A stretch of 64,000 nucleotides of DNA. It comes from DASRIA01 sp963816975. Its GTDB lineage: Bacteria > Actinomycetota > Thermoleophilia > Solirubrobacterales > JBBDJG01. Location of the stretch: NCBI GenBank assembly GCA_963816975.1, contig CAWFMD010000006.1, forward strand, positions 1,660,198 through 1,724,197, read 5' to 3'. Numbering within the stretch: the first letter of the stretch is position 1; every line of letters starts with the position of its first letter. This document shows, piece by piece, positions 10,687 through 19,114 of this stretch. The position numbers were made by a program, and so were the translations under genes. The notes beneath the pieces are model-generated. The model searched no databases. It saw only the letters and a list, made by a program, of their open reading frames with translations, and had not been told where the DNA came from.

Positions 10687-11852
10687 TGGCGACGGAGGTC
10701 GAACGGCGCTTCGGCCGCTACGGTGGCCGCTACGTCCCCGAGACGCTGATGCCGGCGCTGGCCGAGCTCGAGCAGGGATGGGTGGCGGCGCGGGAGGACC
10801 CCGGCTTCCGCGGCACGCTCGACCGCCTGCTCGCCAGCTACGTGGGCCGCCCGTCGCCGCTCTACCACGCCGAGCGGCTTTCGGAGCGAGTCGGGTCCGC
10901 CGTCTACCTCAAGCGCGAGGACCTGCTCCACACAGGCGCGCACAAGATCAACAATGCGCTGGGCCAGGCCCTGCTCGCCCAGCGGCTGGGCAAGCGCCGG
11001 GTCGTGGCGGAGACGGGGGCCGGTCAGCACGGTGTGGCGAGCGCGACCGCATGCGCGCTGCTGGGTCTCGAGTGCGTCGTGTACATGGGCACCGAGGACA
11101 TGCGCCGTCAGCAGCCCAACGTCGAGCGCATGGGGCTGCTCGGCGCCTCTGTCGAGCCGGTGGACGCCGGCGCGCGCACGCTCAAGGAGGCGGTCAGCGC
11201 TGCGATCCGCGACTGGGTCGCGAACGTCGCGACCACTCACTACATCATCGGCTCCGCGGTCGGCCCGGCGCCCTACCCCGCGCTGGTGCGCGACCTGCAG
11301 CGCGTGATCGGCGACGAGGCGCGCGTGCAGATCCAGGAGGCGCTCGGGCGCCTCCCCGACCGGGTGGTCGCGTGCGTGGGCGGCGGCAGCAACGCGATCG
11401 GCACGTTCACCCCCTTTGTCGGGGACGAGGCGGTGGAGCTGGTCGGGGTGGAGGCGGCGGGGGAGGGCCTCGACGGTCGCCACGGCGCGTCGCTCGCCGC
11501 CGGGCGCGAGGGCGTGCTGCACGGCGCGCTGTCGTCGGTCCTCCAGGACGAGGACGGTCAGATCCTCGAGGCGCATTCCGTGTCCGCCGGCCTGGACTAT
11601 CCGGGGGTCGGTCCCGAGCACGCTCACCTGCGCGACACCGGCAGGGTGCGCTACGTGTCGGTCACCGACGACGACGCGGTCGCGGCGTTCAAGGAGCTGT
11701 CGCGGCTGGAGGGGATCATCCCGGCGCTGGAGCCGGCCCACGCGATCGCGTGGGTGCTGGCCAGTCCGGCGAGCGCCGGGGCCGCCACGCTCGTCACGCT
11801 CAGTGGCCGTGGCGACAAGGACCTGGCCGAGGTCCTCTCGCGCGATGGCTGA
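10686..11852 (+). CDS. trpB: Tryptophan synthase beta chain
   Basis: 388 residues. PLP lysine is Lys87 in HTGAHKINN; further motifs are ETGAGQHGVASA, the phosphate-binding GGGSNAIG and AGLDYPGVGPEH. It condenses indole with serine. The 3' end overlaps trpA by eight bases, consistent with the obligate alpha-beta complex. Confidence 0.98.
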   Translation: MATEVERRFGRYGGRYVPETLMPALAELEQGWVAAREDPGFRGTLDRLLASYVGRPSPLYHAERLSERVGSAVYLKREDLLHTGAHKINNALGQALLAQRLGKRRVVAETGAGQHGVASATACALLGLECVVYMGTEDMRRQQPNVERMGLLGASVEPVDAGARTLKEAVSAAIRDWVANVATTHYIIGSAVGPAPYPALVRDLQRVIGDEARVQIQEALGRLPDRVVACVGGGSNAIGTFTPFVGDEAVELVGVEAAGEGLDGRHGASLAAGREGVLHGALSSVLQDEDGQILEAHSVSAGLDYPGVGPEHAHLRDTGRVRYVSVTDDDAVAAFKELSRLEGIIPALEPAHAIAWVLASPASAGAATLVTLSGRGDKDLAEVLSRDG

Positions 11853-12642
11853 CGCGCCGATCGCCGCGGCCTTCAACGGCCATCGCCGCCGGGCCGCGCT
11901 GATGCCGTACCTGATGGCGGGCTTCCCGTCGATCGGCGACTCGCTGAAGGTGGGGCGAGTCTATGCCGAGTACGCCGATCTCGTAGAGGTCGGAGTGCCG
12001 TTTTCAGACCCGCTCGCGGACGGGCCCGCGATCCAGGCGGCGGGCCGGCACGCGCTGCAGGCGGGCGCCACGCTCGAGCGGGTCCTGCGCGACGTCGCCG
12101 CGCCGCTGGCGGGCGCGGTCCCGGTGGTGCTGATGTGCTACGCGAACCAGTTGCTCGCGCGCGGGTTCGAGCGGGTCGCGGACGAGCTCGCCGGACAGGG
12201 CGTCGCGGGGCTGATCGTCCCGGACATGCCGGCCGCCGAGGCGGGCAGCCTGCGGGCAGCCTGCGACGCGGCGGGAGTGGCGCTGGTTCCCCTGGTCGCC
12301 CCCACCACGCCCGCGCCGGAGGTCCGCCGAATCGCGGAATCCGCGCGTGGGTTCGTCTACGTGGTGTCGGTCACCGGTGTGACCGGCGAGCGCACGGAGC
12401 TCCCGGCGGCGCTGGGCGCGGCGGTGGACCGCGTGCGCGCCGCGGCCGACGTGCCGGTGGCGGTCGGGTTCGGGGTCGGCACGCCCGCACAGGTGGGGCA
12501 GGTGGGGGAAATCGCCGACGGCGTGATCGTCGGCAGCCGCCTCGTGCGCGGAATCGCGGATGCCCCCACCCTGGCCGCCGGCCTCGACGACGTTCGCTCC
12601 TTCCTAGGCGATAGTGTGCGCGCCCTTGACCCGCGTGATTGA
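11845..12642 (+). CDS. trpA: Tryptophan synthase alpha chain
   Basis: 265 residues from the ATG overlapping the end of trpB. Catalytic residues are Glu48 (LVEVGVPFSDP) and Asp59 (LADGP), with LIVPDMP and GFGVGTPAQV further on. It releases indole from indole-3-glycerol phosphate. The open frame upstream is a shadow of trpB. Confidence 0.97.
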   Translation: MADAPIAAAFNGHRRRAALMPYLMAGFPSIGDSLKVGRVYAEYADLVEVGVPFSDPLADGPAIQAAGRHALQAGATLERVLRDVAAPLAGAVPVVLMCYANQLLARGFERVADELAGQGVAGLIVPDMPAAEAGSLRAACDAAGVALVPLVAPTTPAPEVRRIAESARGFVYVVSVTGVTGERTELPAALGAAVDRVRAAADVPVAVGFGVGTPAQVGQVGEIADGVIVGSRLVRGIADAPTLAAGLDDVRSFLGDSVRALDPRD

Positions 12643-12675
12643 CATGGCGGACGGCGAGCGGCGGACGGCCGGCTG

Positions 12676-12837
12676 ATGTTCGTCTTCCTCGGATTCACCG
12701 CCGGGATGTGCCTGTTCGTCGTGCTTTGGGCAACCGGCCTGGCGCAGGACGCGGCCGGGGTGGCCGGGCTCGGACTGCTCGGCGCCGGGGTGCTCGCGCA
12801 GATGGCGGACAGCCAGCGCCGGAAAGCCTCGTCCTAG
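12676..12837 (+). CDS. Small two-helix membrane protein (53 aa), hypothetical
   Basis: An ATG 33 bases after trpA opens a 53-residue frame ending KASS. It has two hydrophobic stretches (about residues 2-21 and 27-42) and a polar, basic C-terminus (DSQRRKASS), as expected of a hairpin membrane protein. A ten-codon frame starting at 12644 ends in TGATG at this start, so coupling is possible. No family recognised. Support is hydrophobicity pattern and context only. Confidence 0.45.
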   Translation: MFVFLGFTAGMCLFVVLWATGLAQDAAGVAGLGLLGAGVLAQMADSQRRKASS

Positions 12838-12999
12838 TTTTCGGCTGTATGCGGCCGGAGCGGGCCCTCGCCGTGATGAAGGGGCCGTCGCTGTGATAGA
12901 GAATGGGCAATTGGTTCTACCTTCCGGTGCCCGGTCCGCCCCGGCCCCGCCGGCGCAGATCGCGCGTCGCCTGGTGACACCTGTCAAAGAGGAGGGACT

Positions 13000-14289
13000 G
13001 TGAGGCGAACAAGAACTGTGCCTCTCCTGATCGCAAGCCTCGTGCTCGCTGCAACGGTCGGACTGGCCGCGTGTGGCGATGACGGTGGCGGTGGCGGCGG
13101 CGAGAAGACACTAAACCTGACGATCGGCGACATCGTGCCGCTGACCGGTGACCTGTCCGACTACGGCCCGTCAGGCCGGAAGGCCGCGGAACTGGCACTC
13201 GATCAGATCAACGCGGCCGTCAAGGAAGCCGGCGTCGATCACACCGTCAAGGTCGCGCACGAGGACGACCAGACCGACCCGCAGGCTGCCGTGCAGGCGG
13301 CCCGCAAGGTCGTGAACTCGGACAACGCGTCGTGCATCGCGGGCGGGTACTCGTCCACGTCGAGCACGATCCCGATCGCGCGCTCGGTCGCGATCCGAGA
13401 AGGCGTGCTGGAGTTCTCGCCGGCATCGACAGCTGATGAGATCTCCGATCTGAAGGACGACGGCCTGATCAACCGCACGGCTACGGCCGACCGGTTCCAG
13501 GGGCCGACGCTGGCCAGCTTGATCGAGGAGAGCCTGGGCGGCGCGCAGGGCAAGACGGTCAACATCGCCGCCCGCAACGACGCCTACGGCACCGGATTGG
13601 CCGACACGTTCACCGAGCCGTGGGAGGGGAAGGGTGGTCAGATCGGCAAGCGAGTGGTCTATGACCCCGAGCAGCCGAGCTACAACTCCGAGGCACAGCA
13701 GATCGCGTCCGGCAACCCGGACGCCTGGTTGATCATCGACTTCCCCGAGACCTACGCGAAGGTTGGCCCTGCGCTGGTGCGCACGGGCAAGTGGGACCCG
13801 AAGAAGTCGTTCTTCACCGACGGCCTCGCGTCCTCCAAGCTGCCGACCGACGTCGGCCGTGACGCAACCGAGGGCATGCGGGGCACCGCCCCGGGCTCGC
13901 CCGACAGCGGCGAGGCTGCGGAGGCGTTCGACAAGGTGTACCAGGACGCCGCTGGTCCGGACCGTCAGACGTTCGACGCGCAGAACTTCGACGCCGTGAT
14001 CCTGTGCTATCTGACGGCCGTGGCCGCAGGCAGCACGGATGGTAAGGACATGGCGGCGGAGGTGCAGAACGTCTCCGGCCCCGGTGGCGACAAGTACACG
14101 TTCGAGCAGCTGCCCGACGCGATCAAGGCGCTGCAGAACGGCGACGACATCGACTACGAGGGGGCCTCCGGCCCGCTCGACCTCAACGAGGATGGCGACC
14201 CGACGTCGGGCGTGTACGACATCTATCGCTTCAAGGACGGCAAGATCGAGGTCTACGACGAGCTGCCGGTCGAGGCACCGACGGGCTGA
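13000..14289 (+). CDS. ABC transporter substrate-binding lipoprotein, branched-chain amino acid type
   Basis: 429 residues, GTG start behind AGAGGAGGG. Signal peptide with lipobox LAAC (Cys25), followed by an acidic, Gly-rich linker. The body is a Peripla_BP_6/LivK-like fold: IVPLTGDLSDYGPSGRKA, AARKVV, SSTSSTIPIA, AYGTGLADTF and the C-terminal GVYDIYRFKDGKIEV. It lies tail to tail with the livHMGF operon, separated by a strong terminator, and is the likely binding partner of that permease. Substrate cannot be fixed from sequence; branched-chain amino acids or other amides are usual. Confidence 0.92.
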   Translation: MRRTRTVPLLIASLVLAATVGLAACGDDGGGGGGEKTLNLTIGDIVPLTGDLSDYGPSGRKAAELALDQINAAVKEAGVDHTVKVAHEDDQTDPQAAVQAARKVVNSDNASCIAGGYSSTSSTIPIARSVAIREGVLEFSPASTADEISDLKDDGLINRTATADRFQGPTLASLIEESLGGAQGKTVNIAARNDAYGTGLADTFTEPWEGKGGQIGKRVVYDPEQPSYNSEAQQIASGNPDAWLIIDFPETYAKVGPALVRTGKWDPKKSFFTDGLASSKLPTDVGRDATEGMRGTAPGSPDSGEAAEAFDKVYQDAAGPDRQTFDAQNFDAVILCYLTAVAAGSTDGKDMAAEVQNVSGPGGDKYTFEQLPDAIKALQNGDDIDYEGASGPLDLNEDGDPTSGVYDIYRFKDGKIEVYDELPVEAPTG

Positions 14290-14315
14290 CGTCCAGCCTG
14301 CAACCGAAGTCCGGG

Positions 14316-14345
14316 ACGGCCGGGGCCTCGCGCCCCGGCCGTTTC
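14316..14345 (+). terminator. Strong hairpin terminator between convergent binding protein and livF
   Basis: Perfect 11-bp stem: 14316-14326 pairs with 14332-14342, 5-base loop, then TTTC. It sits between two convergent transcription units and could serve both. Confidence 0.8.
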
Positions 14346-14349
14346 GGTT

Positions 14350-15105
14350 CTACGGGGATTCCTCCGGCTGGGGCTGTCGCATGCGCGCCGTGCCGCCCAA
14401 ATAGAGCTGGGCCACCTTGTCATCCGAGAGGAGCTCGTCGCCCTTGCCCTGGAACGCGTTCTTGCCGACGTCCAGCACGTAGCCGCGGTTCGACATCGCC
14501 AGGGCGCGGCGTGCGTTCTGCTCGACCATCACGATCGTCACGCCCGCCCGGTTCACGTCCGCGATCTTCTCGAAGATCGCCTCCACGAATGCCGGCGCCA
14601 GCCCCGCCGACGGCTCGTCCAGCAGGAGCACCTGCGGATCGGTCATCAGCGCGCGCGCCATCGCGACCATCTGGCGTTCGCCGCCGCTCATCGTGCCGGC
14701 CGCTTGGCGGCGGCGCTCACCGAGTCGCGGGAACAGCTCGTACATGTAGTCGATCTGCTCGTTCGTGCGGGCGCTGTCCAGCGAGCCGACCTCGAGGTTC
14801 TCCTCCACGCTGAGGCTCGGGAAGACGTTGTCGAGCTGCGGCACGTAGTTCATGCCGCGTCGCGTGATCGTGTGCGGCTTGTCACCGGCGATCTCCTCGC
14901 CGCGCAGGCGGATGGATCCCTGACGAGGCTTCAGCAGCCCGAAGATCGTCTTGATCAGGGTCGACTTGCCGGCGCCGTTGGGGCCGACCACGGTGACGAT
15001 CTGCCCCTTCGCGACTTCGATCGTCACGCCGTTCAGGATGTCGACCTCCGGCACGTAACCGGCGACCACGTGCTCAGTGGTCAGGATCGGGCCGCTCTCG
15101 CTCAT
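14350..15105 (-). CDS. livF: LivF-type ABC transporter ATP-binding protein
   Basis: 251 residues. Walker A GPNGAGKST, Q-loop in NYVPQLDNVF, signature MSGGERQMVAMARAL, Walker B LLLDEPSAGL and switch His replaced by the usual LivF motif MVEQNARRAL. Last gene of the minus-strand livH-livM-livG-livF operon; its ATG overlaps the livG stop by four bases. It powers the amino-acid-type importer together with LivG. Confidence 0.95.
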   Translation of the reverse strand: MSESGPILTTEHVVAGYVPEVDILNGVTIEVAKGQIVTVVGPNGAGKSTLIKTIFGLLKPRQGSIRLRGEEIAGDKPHTITRRGMNYVPQLDNVFPSLSVEENLEVGSLDSARTNEQIDYMYELFPRLGERRRQAAGTMSGGERQMVAMARALMTDPQVLLLDEPSAGLAPAFVEAIFEKIADVNRAGVTIVMVEQNARRALAMSNRGYVLDVGKNAFQGKGDELLSDDKVAQLYLGGTARMRQPQPEESP

Positions 15106-15941
15106 TGCGCCGCGCCTCCGAGGTACGCGTCGATCACGCGCGGGTCGCGGCGCACCGCGTCGGGAGGTCCCTGTGCGATCACGCGGCCCTCCGCCATCAC
15201 GATGACCTTGTCCGAGTGGCCCATCACGACCTCCATGTCGTGCTCGATGAACAGGAAGGTCATGCCGCGCTCCGTGCGCAGCTGTTGCATGTGCTCGAGC
15301 AGCCGCGCGCCGAGCGTCGGGTTGATCCCGGCCATCGGCTCGTCCAGCAGCAGCATCTTGGGCTCGGTCATCAGGGCGCGGGCGAACTCGAGCAGCTTGC
15401 GCTGTCCACCGGAGAGGACTCCCGCGTATTCGTGCGTGAGCTTTCCGAGCTGGAAGACGTCCAGCAGCTCCTCGGCCCGCGCGCGCACCTCACGCTCGCG
15501 CGCACGCGCGGCCGCGGGCCGCAAGACGAGGTTGTACAGGTGCTCGCCGGGCTGTGCCGGAGCCGCCAGCATCATGTTGTCGATCACGGGCATCTTCGCG
15601 AGCGCCTTCGTGATCTGGAACGTGCGCACCATGCCGACCCGCGCGATCACGTGCGGCGGCCGGCGCACGATCTGCTGGCCCCCGAACAGGACGGATCCGC
15701 GCTCGGCCCGGTAAAAGCCGGTGATCACGTTGAAGAGCGTGGTCTTCCCGGCTCCGTTCGGCCCGATCAGTGCGGTCACGGAGTGCTGCTCGACGTCGAA
15801 GGCCGCGCCGTTCACGGCCGCGATGCCGCCGAAGTGCTTCACGAGCGCCTCGACGGACAGGATCGGTCGCGCCACCGAGACCGAACCCTCGGCGGTGAGG
15901 GTGCTCGCCGCGGGCGAGTGCCCGCCCGGCGTCTCAGTCAC
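15102..15941 (-). CDS. livG: LivG-type ABC transporter ATP-binding protein
   Basis: 279 residues, GTG start inside the end of livM. Walker A GPNGAGKTT, signature LSGGQRKLLEFARAL, Walker B LLLDEPMAGI, and FIEHDMEVVMG with the switch His, ending in the LivG-type C-terminal PRVIDAYLGG. A roughly 20-residue Ser/Thr/Gly-rich N-terminal extension precedes the domain. Confidence 0.95.
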   Translation of the reverse strand: MTETPGGHSPAASTLTAEGSVSVARPILSVEALVKHFGGIAAVNGAAFDVEQHSVTALIGPNGAGKTTLFNVITGFYRAERGSVLFGGQQIVRRPPHVIARVGMVRTFQITKALAKMPVIDNMMLAAPAQPGEHLYNLVLRPAAARAREREVRARAEELLDVFQLGKLTHEYAGVLSGGQRKLLEFARALMTEPKMLLLDEPMAGINPTLGARLLEHMQQLRTERGMTFLFIEHDMEVVMGHSDKVIVMAEGRVIAQGPPDAVRRDPRVIDAYLGGAAQ

Positions 15942-16902
15942 CGAGCACCATCTCCTCCTTCTTGCCGAACAGGCCCTGCGGGCGGAATGCCATCAGCCCG
16001 ATCAGGATCAGGCCGACGATCATGAAGCGCACGGCGGCCTCGCGCTCGGCGCTGATCGGCAGGTCGATGAAACGCGTGCCCTCGAGGATCGTCCACATGA
16101 CGATCGCTCCCGCTGCGACACCCCAGTAGCTCGCCAGACCTCCGAGCACGAGCACCGCGTAGCCGATGAACGTGAACGCCGGCAAGAACGCCTCCGGTGT
16201 GAGGAAGTTCAGGTTGATCGCGACGAAGAAGCCGGCAAGCGCGCCGAGCGTGGCAGCGATGGCCAGTGACTGGAGCTTGTAGGCCAGCGTGTTCTTGCCG
16301 AGCGCGCGGGCGGCATCCTCATCTTCGCGGACCGCGCGCAGCACCCGGCCCCACGGCGATTTCGTGGCGAAGTGGAGTAGCGCGGTGGCGATCAGCGCCG
16401 TCGCCCATACGACGATGAACAGCGGGAACAGGCTCTCCGGGTTGCTCCATCCCAGTGACCGCAGCCAGCTGTCGATCTGATCCGCCAGGCTGTTCCATGA
16501 TTCGTCGAAGCCGAAGAGGCCCTTGTTGCCGCCTGTCACGTCGCGCAGGTTCAGGGCGGTGATGCGCACGATCTCGGCTGCGGCGATCGTCGCGATCGCG
16601 AAGTAGTCCGCGCGCAGCCGCAGGGATGGCAGCCCGACCAGCAGGCCGAACCCGATCGCGATGAATACTGCCGTGGGCAGCGCCAGCCAGAAGGACCACT
16701 CCGCCTTTACGACCAGGACGCCCATTGCGTACGCGCCGATCGCCATGAATCCGGCCTGGCCGAAGTTGACGATGCCGGTGTAGCCCACGTTGAGCTGAAG
16801 CCCCAGCGTGAACAGCACGTACGTGCCTGCCAGGATCCCGACACTGGTCCAGAAGCCGAAGTCGGTGAAGGCGTCGAACGTGACGCCGAGTGGCGGTGTC
16901 AT
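15934..16902 (-). CDS. livM: LivM-type ABC transporter permease
   Basis: 322 residues with eight or so hydrophobic segments. Family motifs: LQLNVGYTGIVNFGQAGF near the N-terminus, LRLRADYFAIAT, and the ATPase-contact loop WGRVLRAVREDEDAARALG. The C-terminus MAFRPQGLFGKKEE is typical. Overlaps livG by 8 bases and livH by 4. Confidence 0.95.
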   Translation of the reverse strand: MTPPLGVTFDAFTDFGFWTSVGILAGTYVLFTLGLQLNVGYTGIVNFGQAGFMAIGAYAMGVLVVKAEWSFWLALPTAVFIAIGFGLLVGLPSLRLRADYFAIATIAAAEIVRITALNLRDVTGGNKGLFGFDESWNSLADQIDSWLRSLGWSNPESLFPLFIVVWATALIATALLHFATKSPWGRVLRAVREDEDAARALGKNTLAYKLQSLAIAATLGALAGFFVAINLNFLTPEAFLPAFTFIGYAVLVLGGLASYWGVAAGAIVMWTILEGTRFIDLPISAEREAAVRFMIVGLILIGLMAFRPQGLFGKKEEMVLGD

Positions 16903-17924
16903 ATCGCCGTCGCCTTGCCGAATATGCCCTGCGGGCGCACGAACAGCACGATGATCAGGACGGCAAACCCGACCGCGACCTTCCAGCGTGGCTCGATCTC
17001 CAAGGTCGACAGCTCGGTTACGAGTCCCAGGACGATCCCACCCGCGAGCGCTCCAAACGCATCACCGATGCCGCCCAGGATCACCGCCGCGAAGATGGGC
17101 AGCAGCAGCGCGAACCCGAACTCGGGCCGCAGGTTGCTGACCTCTGAAGCCAGCACGCCTGCGAGTCCGGCCAAGGCGCCCGCGAAGATCCATGTGAACA
17201 GCACGATCTGCGACGTGTCGATGCCGGCTGTCTCGGCGAGGTCGAAGTTGTCCGACAGCGCTCTCATGCGCTTGCCCAGCAGCGTGTACTTGAGCATCAA
17301 CCCGACCGCCATCAGCGTGATGAAGCCGACCACGATCACGAGCAGGTCGGTGCGCCCGATCCGCAGTCCGAGGAACTCCACCGTGTCTGTCACATTCACG
17401 TTCAGCGAGCGCACCTTGGTCCCCCAGATGAACTGGATCGTGTAGCGGAGCAGGAACGCCAACCCGATGGACATCAGCAGCAGCTGCAGCAACCCGGCGC
17501 GCCGCGCTCGCATCGGACCCCACATGATTTTCTCGAGGACGACCGCCAACAGGGCGGTCGCGAGCATGCCGAACACGATTCCGAGCACAAGCGGGCCGCC
17601 CCAGGTGACGTTCAGGAGGAACGCCATGTACGCCCCGAACGTCAGGAAGTCGCCGTGGGCGAAGTTCGTCAGCTTGAGAATCCCGTAGACGAGCGTCAGC
17701 CCGACTGCGCCGAGCGCGTAGACAGATCCCAGCGTGAGCCCGTTGAGGGACGTCTGCGCGACGTCGTGCAGGCCGTGGCGCGCAACCAGGATCAGCAGTC
17801 CGAGGGCCATGACCGCGACGGCGGTGTACTGGGGATGACGGGACGCGAACCGCGCGGGCGCCGTCTCGCGCAGCCGTTCACGGAGCGGGAGGTCGACGGC
17901 GCCTGGAATCGATTGAGCTTCCAC
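16899..17924 (-). CDS. livH: LivH-type ABC transporter permease
   Basis: 341 residues, GTG start. After a charged N-terminus, multiple hydrophobic helices carry LivH motifs: GLTLGSVYALGAVGLTLVYG, KLTNFAHGDFLTFGAYMAF, GKRMRALSDNFDLAETAGI and the C-terminal LFVRPQGIFG. First gene of the operon. Gap to the upstream phosphofructokinase stop is 54 bases. Confidence 0.95.
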   Translation of the reverse strand: MEAQSIPGAVDLPLRERLRETAPARFASRHPQYTAVAVMALGLLILVARHGLHDVAQTSLNGLTLGSVYALGAVGLTLVYGILKLTNFAHGDFLTFGAYMAFLLNVTWGGPLVLGIVFGMLATALLAVVLEKIMWGPMRARRAGLLQLLLMSIGLAFLLRYTIQFIWGTKVRSLNVNVTDTVEFLGLRIGRTDLLVIVVGFITLMAVGLMLKYTLLGKRMRALSDNFDLAETAGIDTSQIVLFTWIFAGALAGLAGVLASEVSNLRPEFGFALLLPIFAAVILGGIGDAFGALAGGIVLGLVTELSTLEIEPRWKVAVGFAVLIIVLFVRPQGIFGKATAI

Positions 17925-17978
17925 TGGTGATCGGGGAGTATGCCTTTTTGCAGGCCCTCTGGCTCCCGGGAAAGAGCC

Positions 17979-19013
17979 CTACCCGAAGAAGGTGCTCGCC
18001 AACCGCAGGTGCGCCAGGTCGATCTGCTTGATCCCCACCACGTCGGCCAGCGGGACGCTCGTCATCTCCGTCCCGTGCAGGGCGGCCATCCGGCCGAACT
18101 CGCCGGCCATCACCAGTTCCGCCGCCTTCACCCCGTAGCGCGTCGCCAGTATGCGGTCGGTCGCGGTCGGGGTGCCCCCGCGCTGGACGTGACCGAGCGT
18201 CGTGACCCGCGCCTCGAAGCCGGTGCGCGCCTCGATCTCGCGGGCGAGGGCCTGGCCGATGCCGCCCAGGCGCGGGTAGCCGTACTGGTCGGTCTCCAGC
18301 GATGCGCGCACCTGCCGCTTCTCGCCCGAGGCGAACGCCAGCTCCGCGCCTTCGGCGACCACGACGATCGAGAAGCTCTTGCCGCGCTCGTGCCGGGCGT
18401 TGATGGAGTCGCCGATCTCTTCGACCGTCAGCTCCAGCTCGGGAATCACGATCGCGTCGGCGCCGCCCGCGATACCGCTGAAGACGGCGATCCAGCCGGT
18501 GTTCCGGCCCATCACTTCGATCACCATCACGCGGTCGTGGGAGGCGGCCGTGGTGTGTAGCCGATCGATCGCATCGGTCGCGACCTGCACGGCCGTGTCG
18601 AAGCCGAAGGTGAAGTCCGTGCAGGGCACGTCGTTGTCGATCGTCTTCGGGACGCCGATCATCGGCAGCCCGTCCTCGTGCAGCCGGCGCGTGATGCCCA
18701 TCGTGTGCTCGCCACCGATCGCCACCACCGCGTCGAACCCGTCCTCCTCGACCGCGGCACGCACCCGCTCCAGGCCGTCGTCGTGGCGGTAGGGGTCATA
18801 GCTGGACGTCGACAGGATCGTGCCTCCGAGCGGCAGGATCCCGGACACGGCGCGCATGTCGAGCGGCAGATAGCTGCGCTCCGCCAGCCCCGCATACCCG
18901 CGCCACAGGCCGACCACCTCGTGGTTCGCGGCCAGGGCTCTGCGCGTCACCGCGCGGATCACCGCGTTCAGGCCCGGGCAATCGCCTCCGGCGGTTAGGA
19001 CGCCGATCTTCAT
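17979..19013 (-). CDS. pfkA: 6-phosphofructokinase, phosphoryl donor uncertain
   Basis: 344 residues, ATG at 19013 chosen because MKIGVLTAGGDCPGLNAVIR is the family N-terminus. Motifs: GGDCPGLN (phosphate binding), PKTIDND with the catalytic Asp, MGRNTGW for fructose 6-phosphate and GHVQRGG. At the donor-selecting site the protein reads IGGEHTMG, with His103 where ATP enzymes have Gly and PPi enzymes Asp; Lys123 in PKTIDND is the residue of PPi enzymes and many actinobacterial ATP enzymes. It commits glucose to glycolysis if ATP-dependent. A -10-like TATATT lies seven bases before the ATG. Confidence 0.93.
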   Translation of the reverse strand: MKIGVLTAGGDCPGLNAVIRAVTRRALAANHEVVGLWRGYAGLAERSYLPLDMRAVSGILPLGGTILSTSSYDPYRHDDGLERVRAAVEEDGFDAVVAIGGEHTMGITRRLHEDGLPMIGVPKTIDNDVPCTDFTFGFDTAVQVATDAIDRLHTTAASHDRVMVIEVMGRNTGWIAVFSGIAGGADAIVIPELELTVEEIGDSINARHERGKSFSIVVVAEGAELAFASGEKRQVRASLETDQYGYPRLGGIGQALAREIEARTGFEARVTTLGHVQRGGTPTATDRILATRYGVKAAELVMAGEFGRMAALHGTEMTSVPLADVVGIKQIDLAHLRLASTFFG

Positions 19014-19020
19014 GCCGCGG

Positions 19021-19026
19021 AATATA
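19021..19026 (-). promoter_or_regulatory. -10 box TATATT for the phosphofructokinase gene, leaderless spacing
   Basis: On the minus strand TATATT ends seven bases before the ATG at 19013. No Shine-Dalgarno sequence. The opposite strand holds TAGAAT (19082-19087) for the divergent binding-protein gene. Confidence 0.5.
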
Positions 19027-19114
19027 GGTCGAGTTCGCGGTCGGCCGTCGGCCGTCGGCAGGCGGCCCGGCATCGCGCGGTTAGAATCGCGCCCTCGCCG
19101 GGTCGCTCCCTCTC

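Noticed and set aside
19041..19058. Short CCGTCGGCCGTCGG repeat upstream of pfkA, also seen inverted at 54391-54404
   Set aside because: Only 14 bases, low complexity and GC-rich; two copies are not enough to claim a repeat family.
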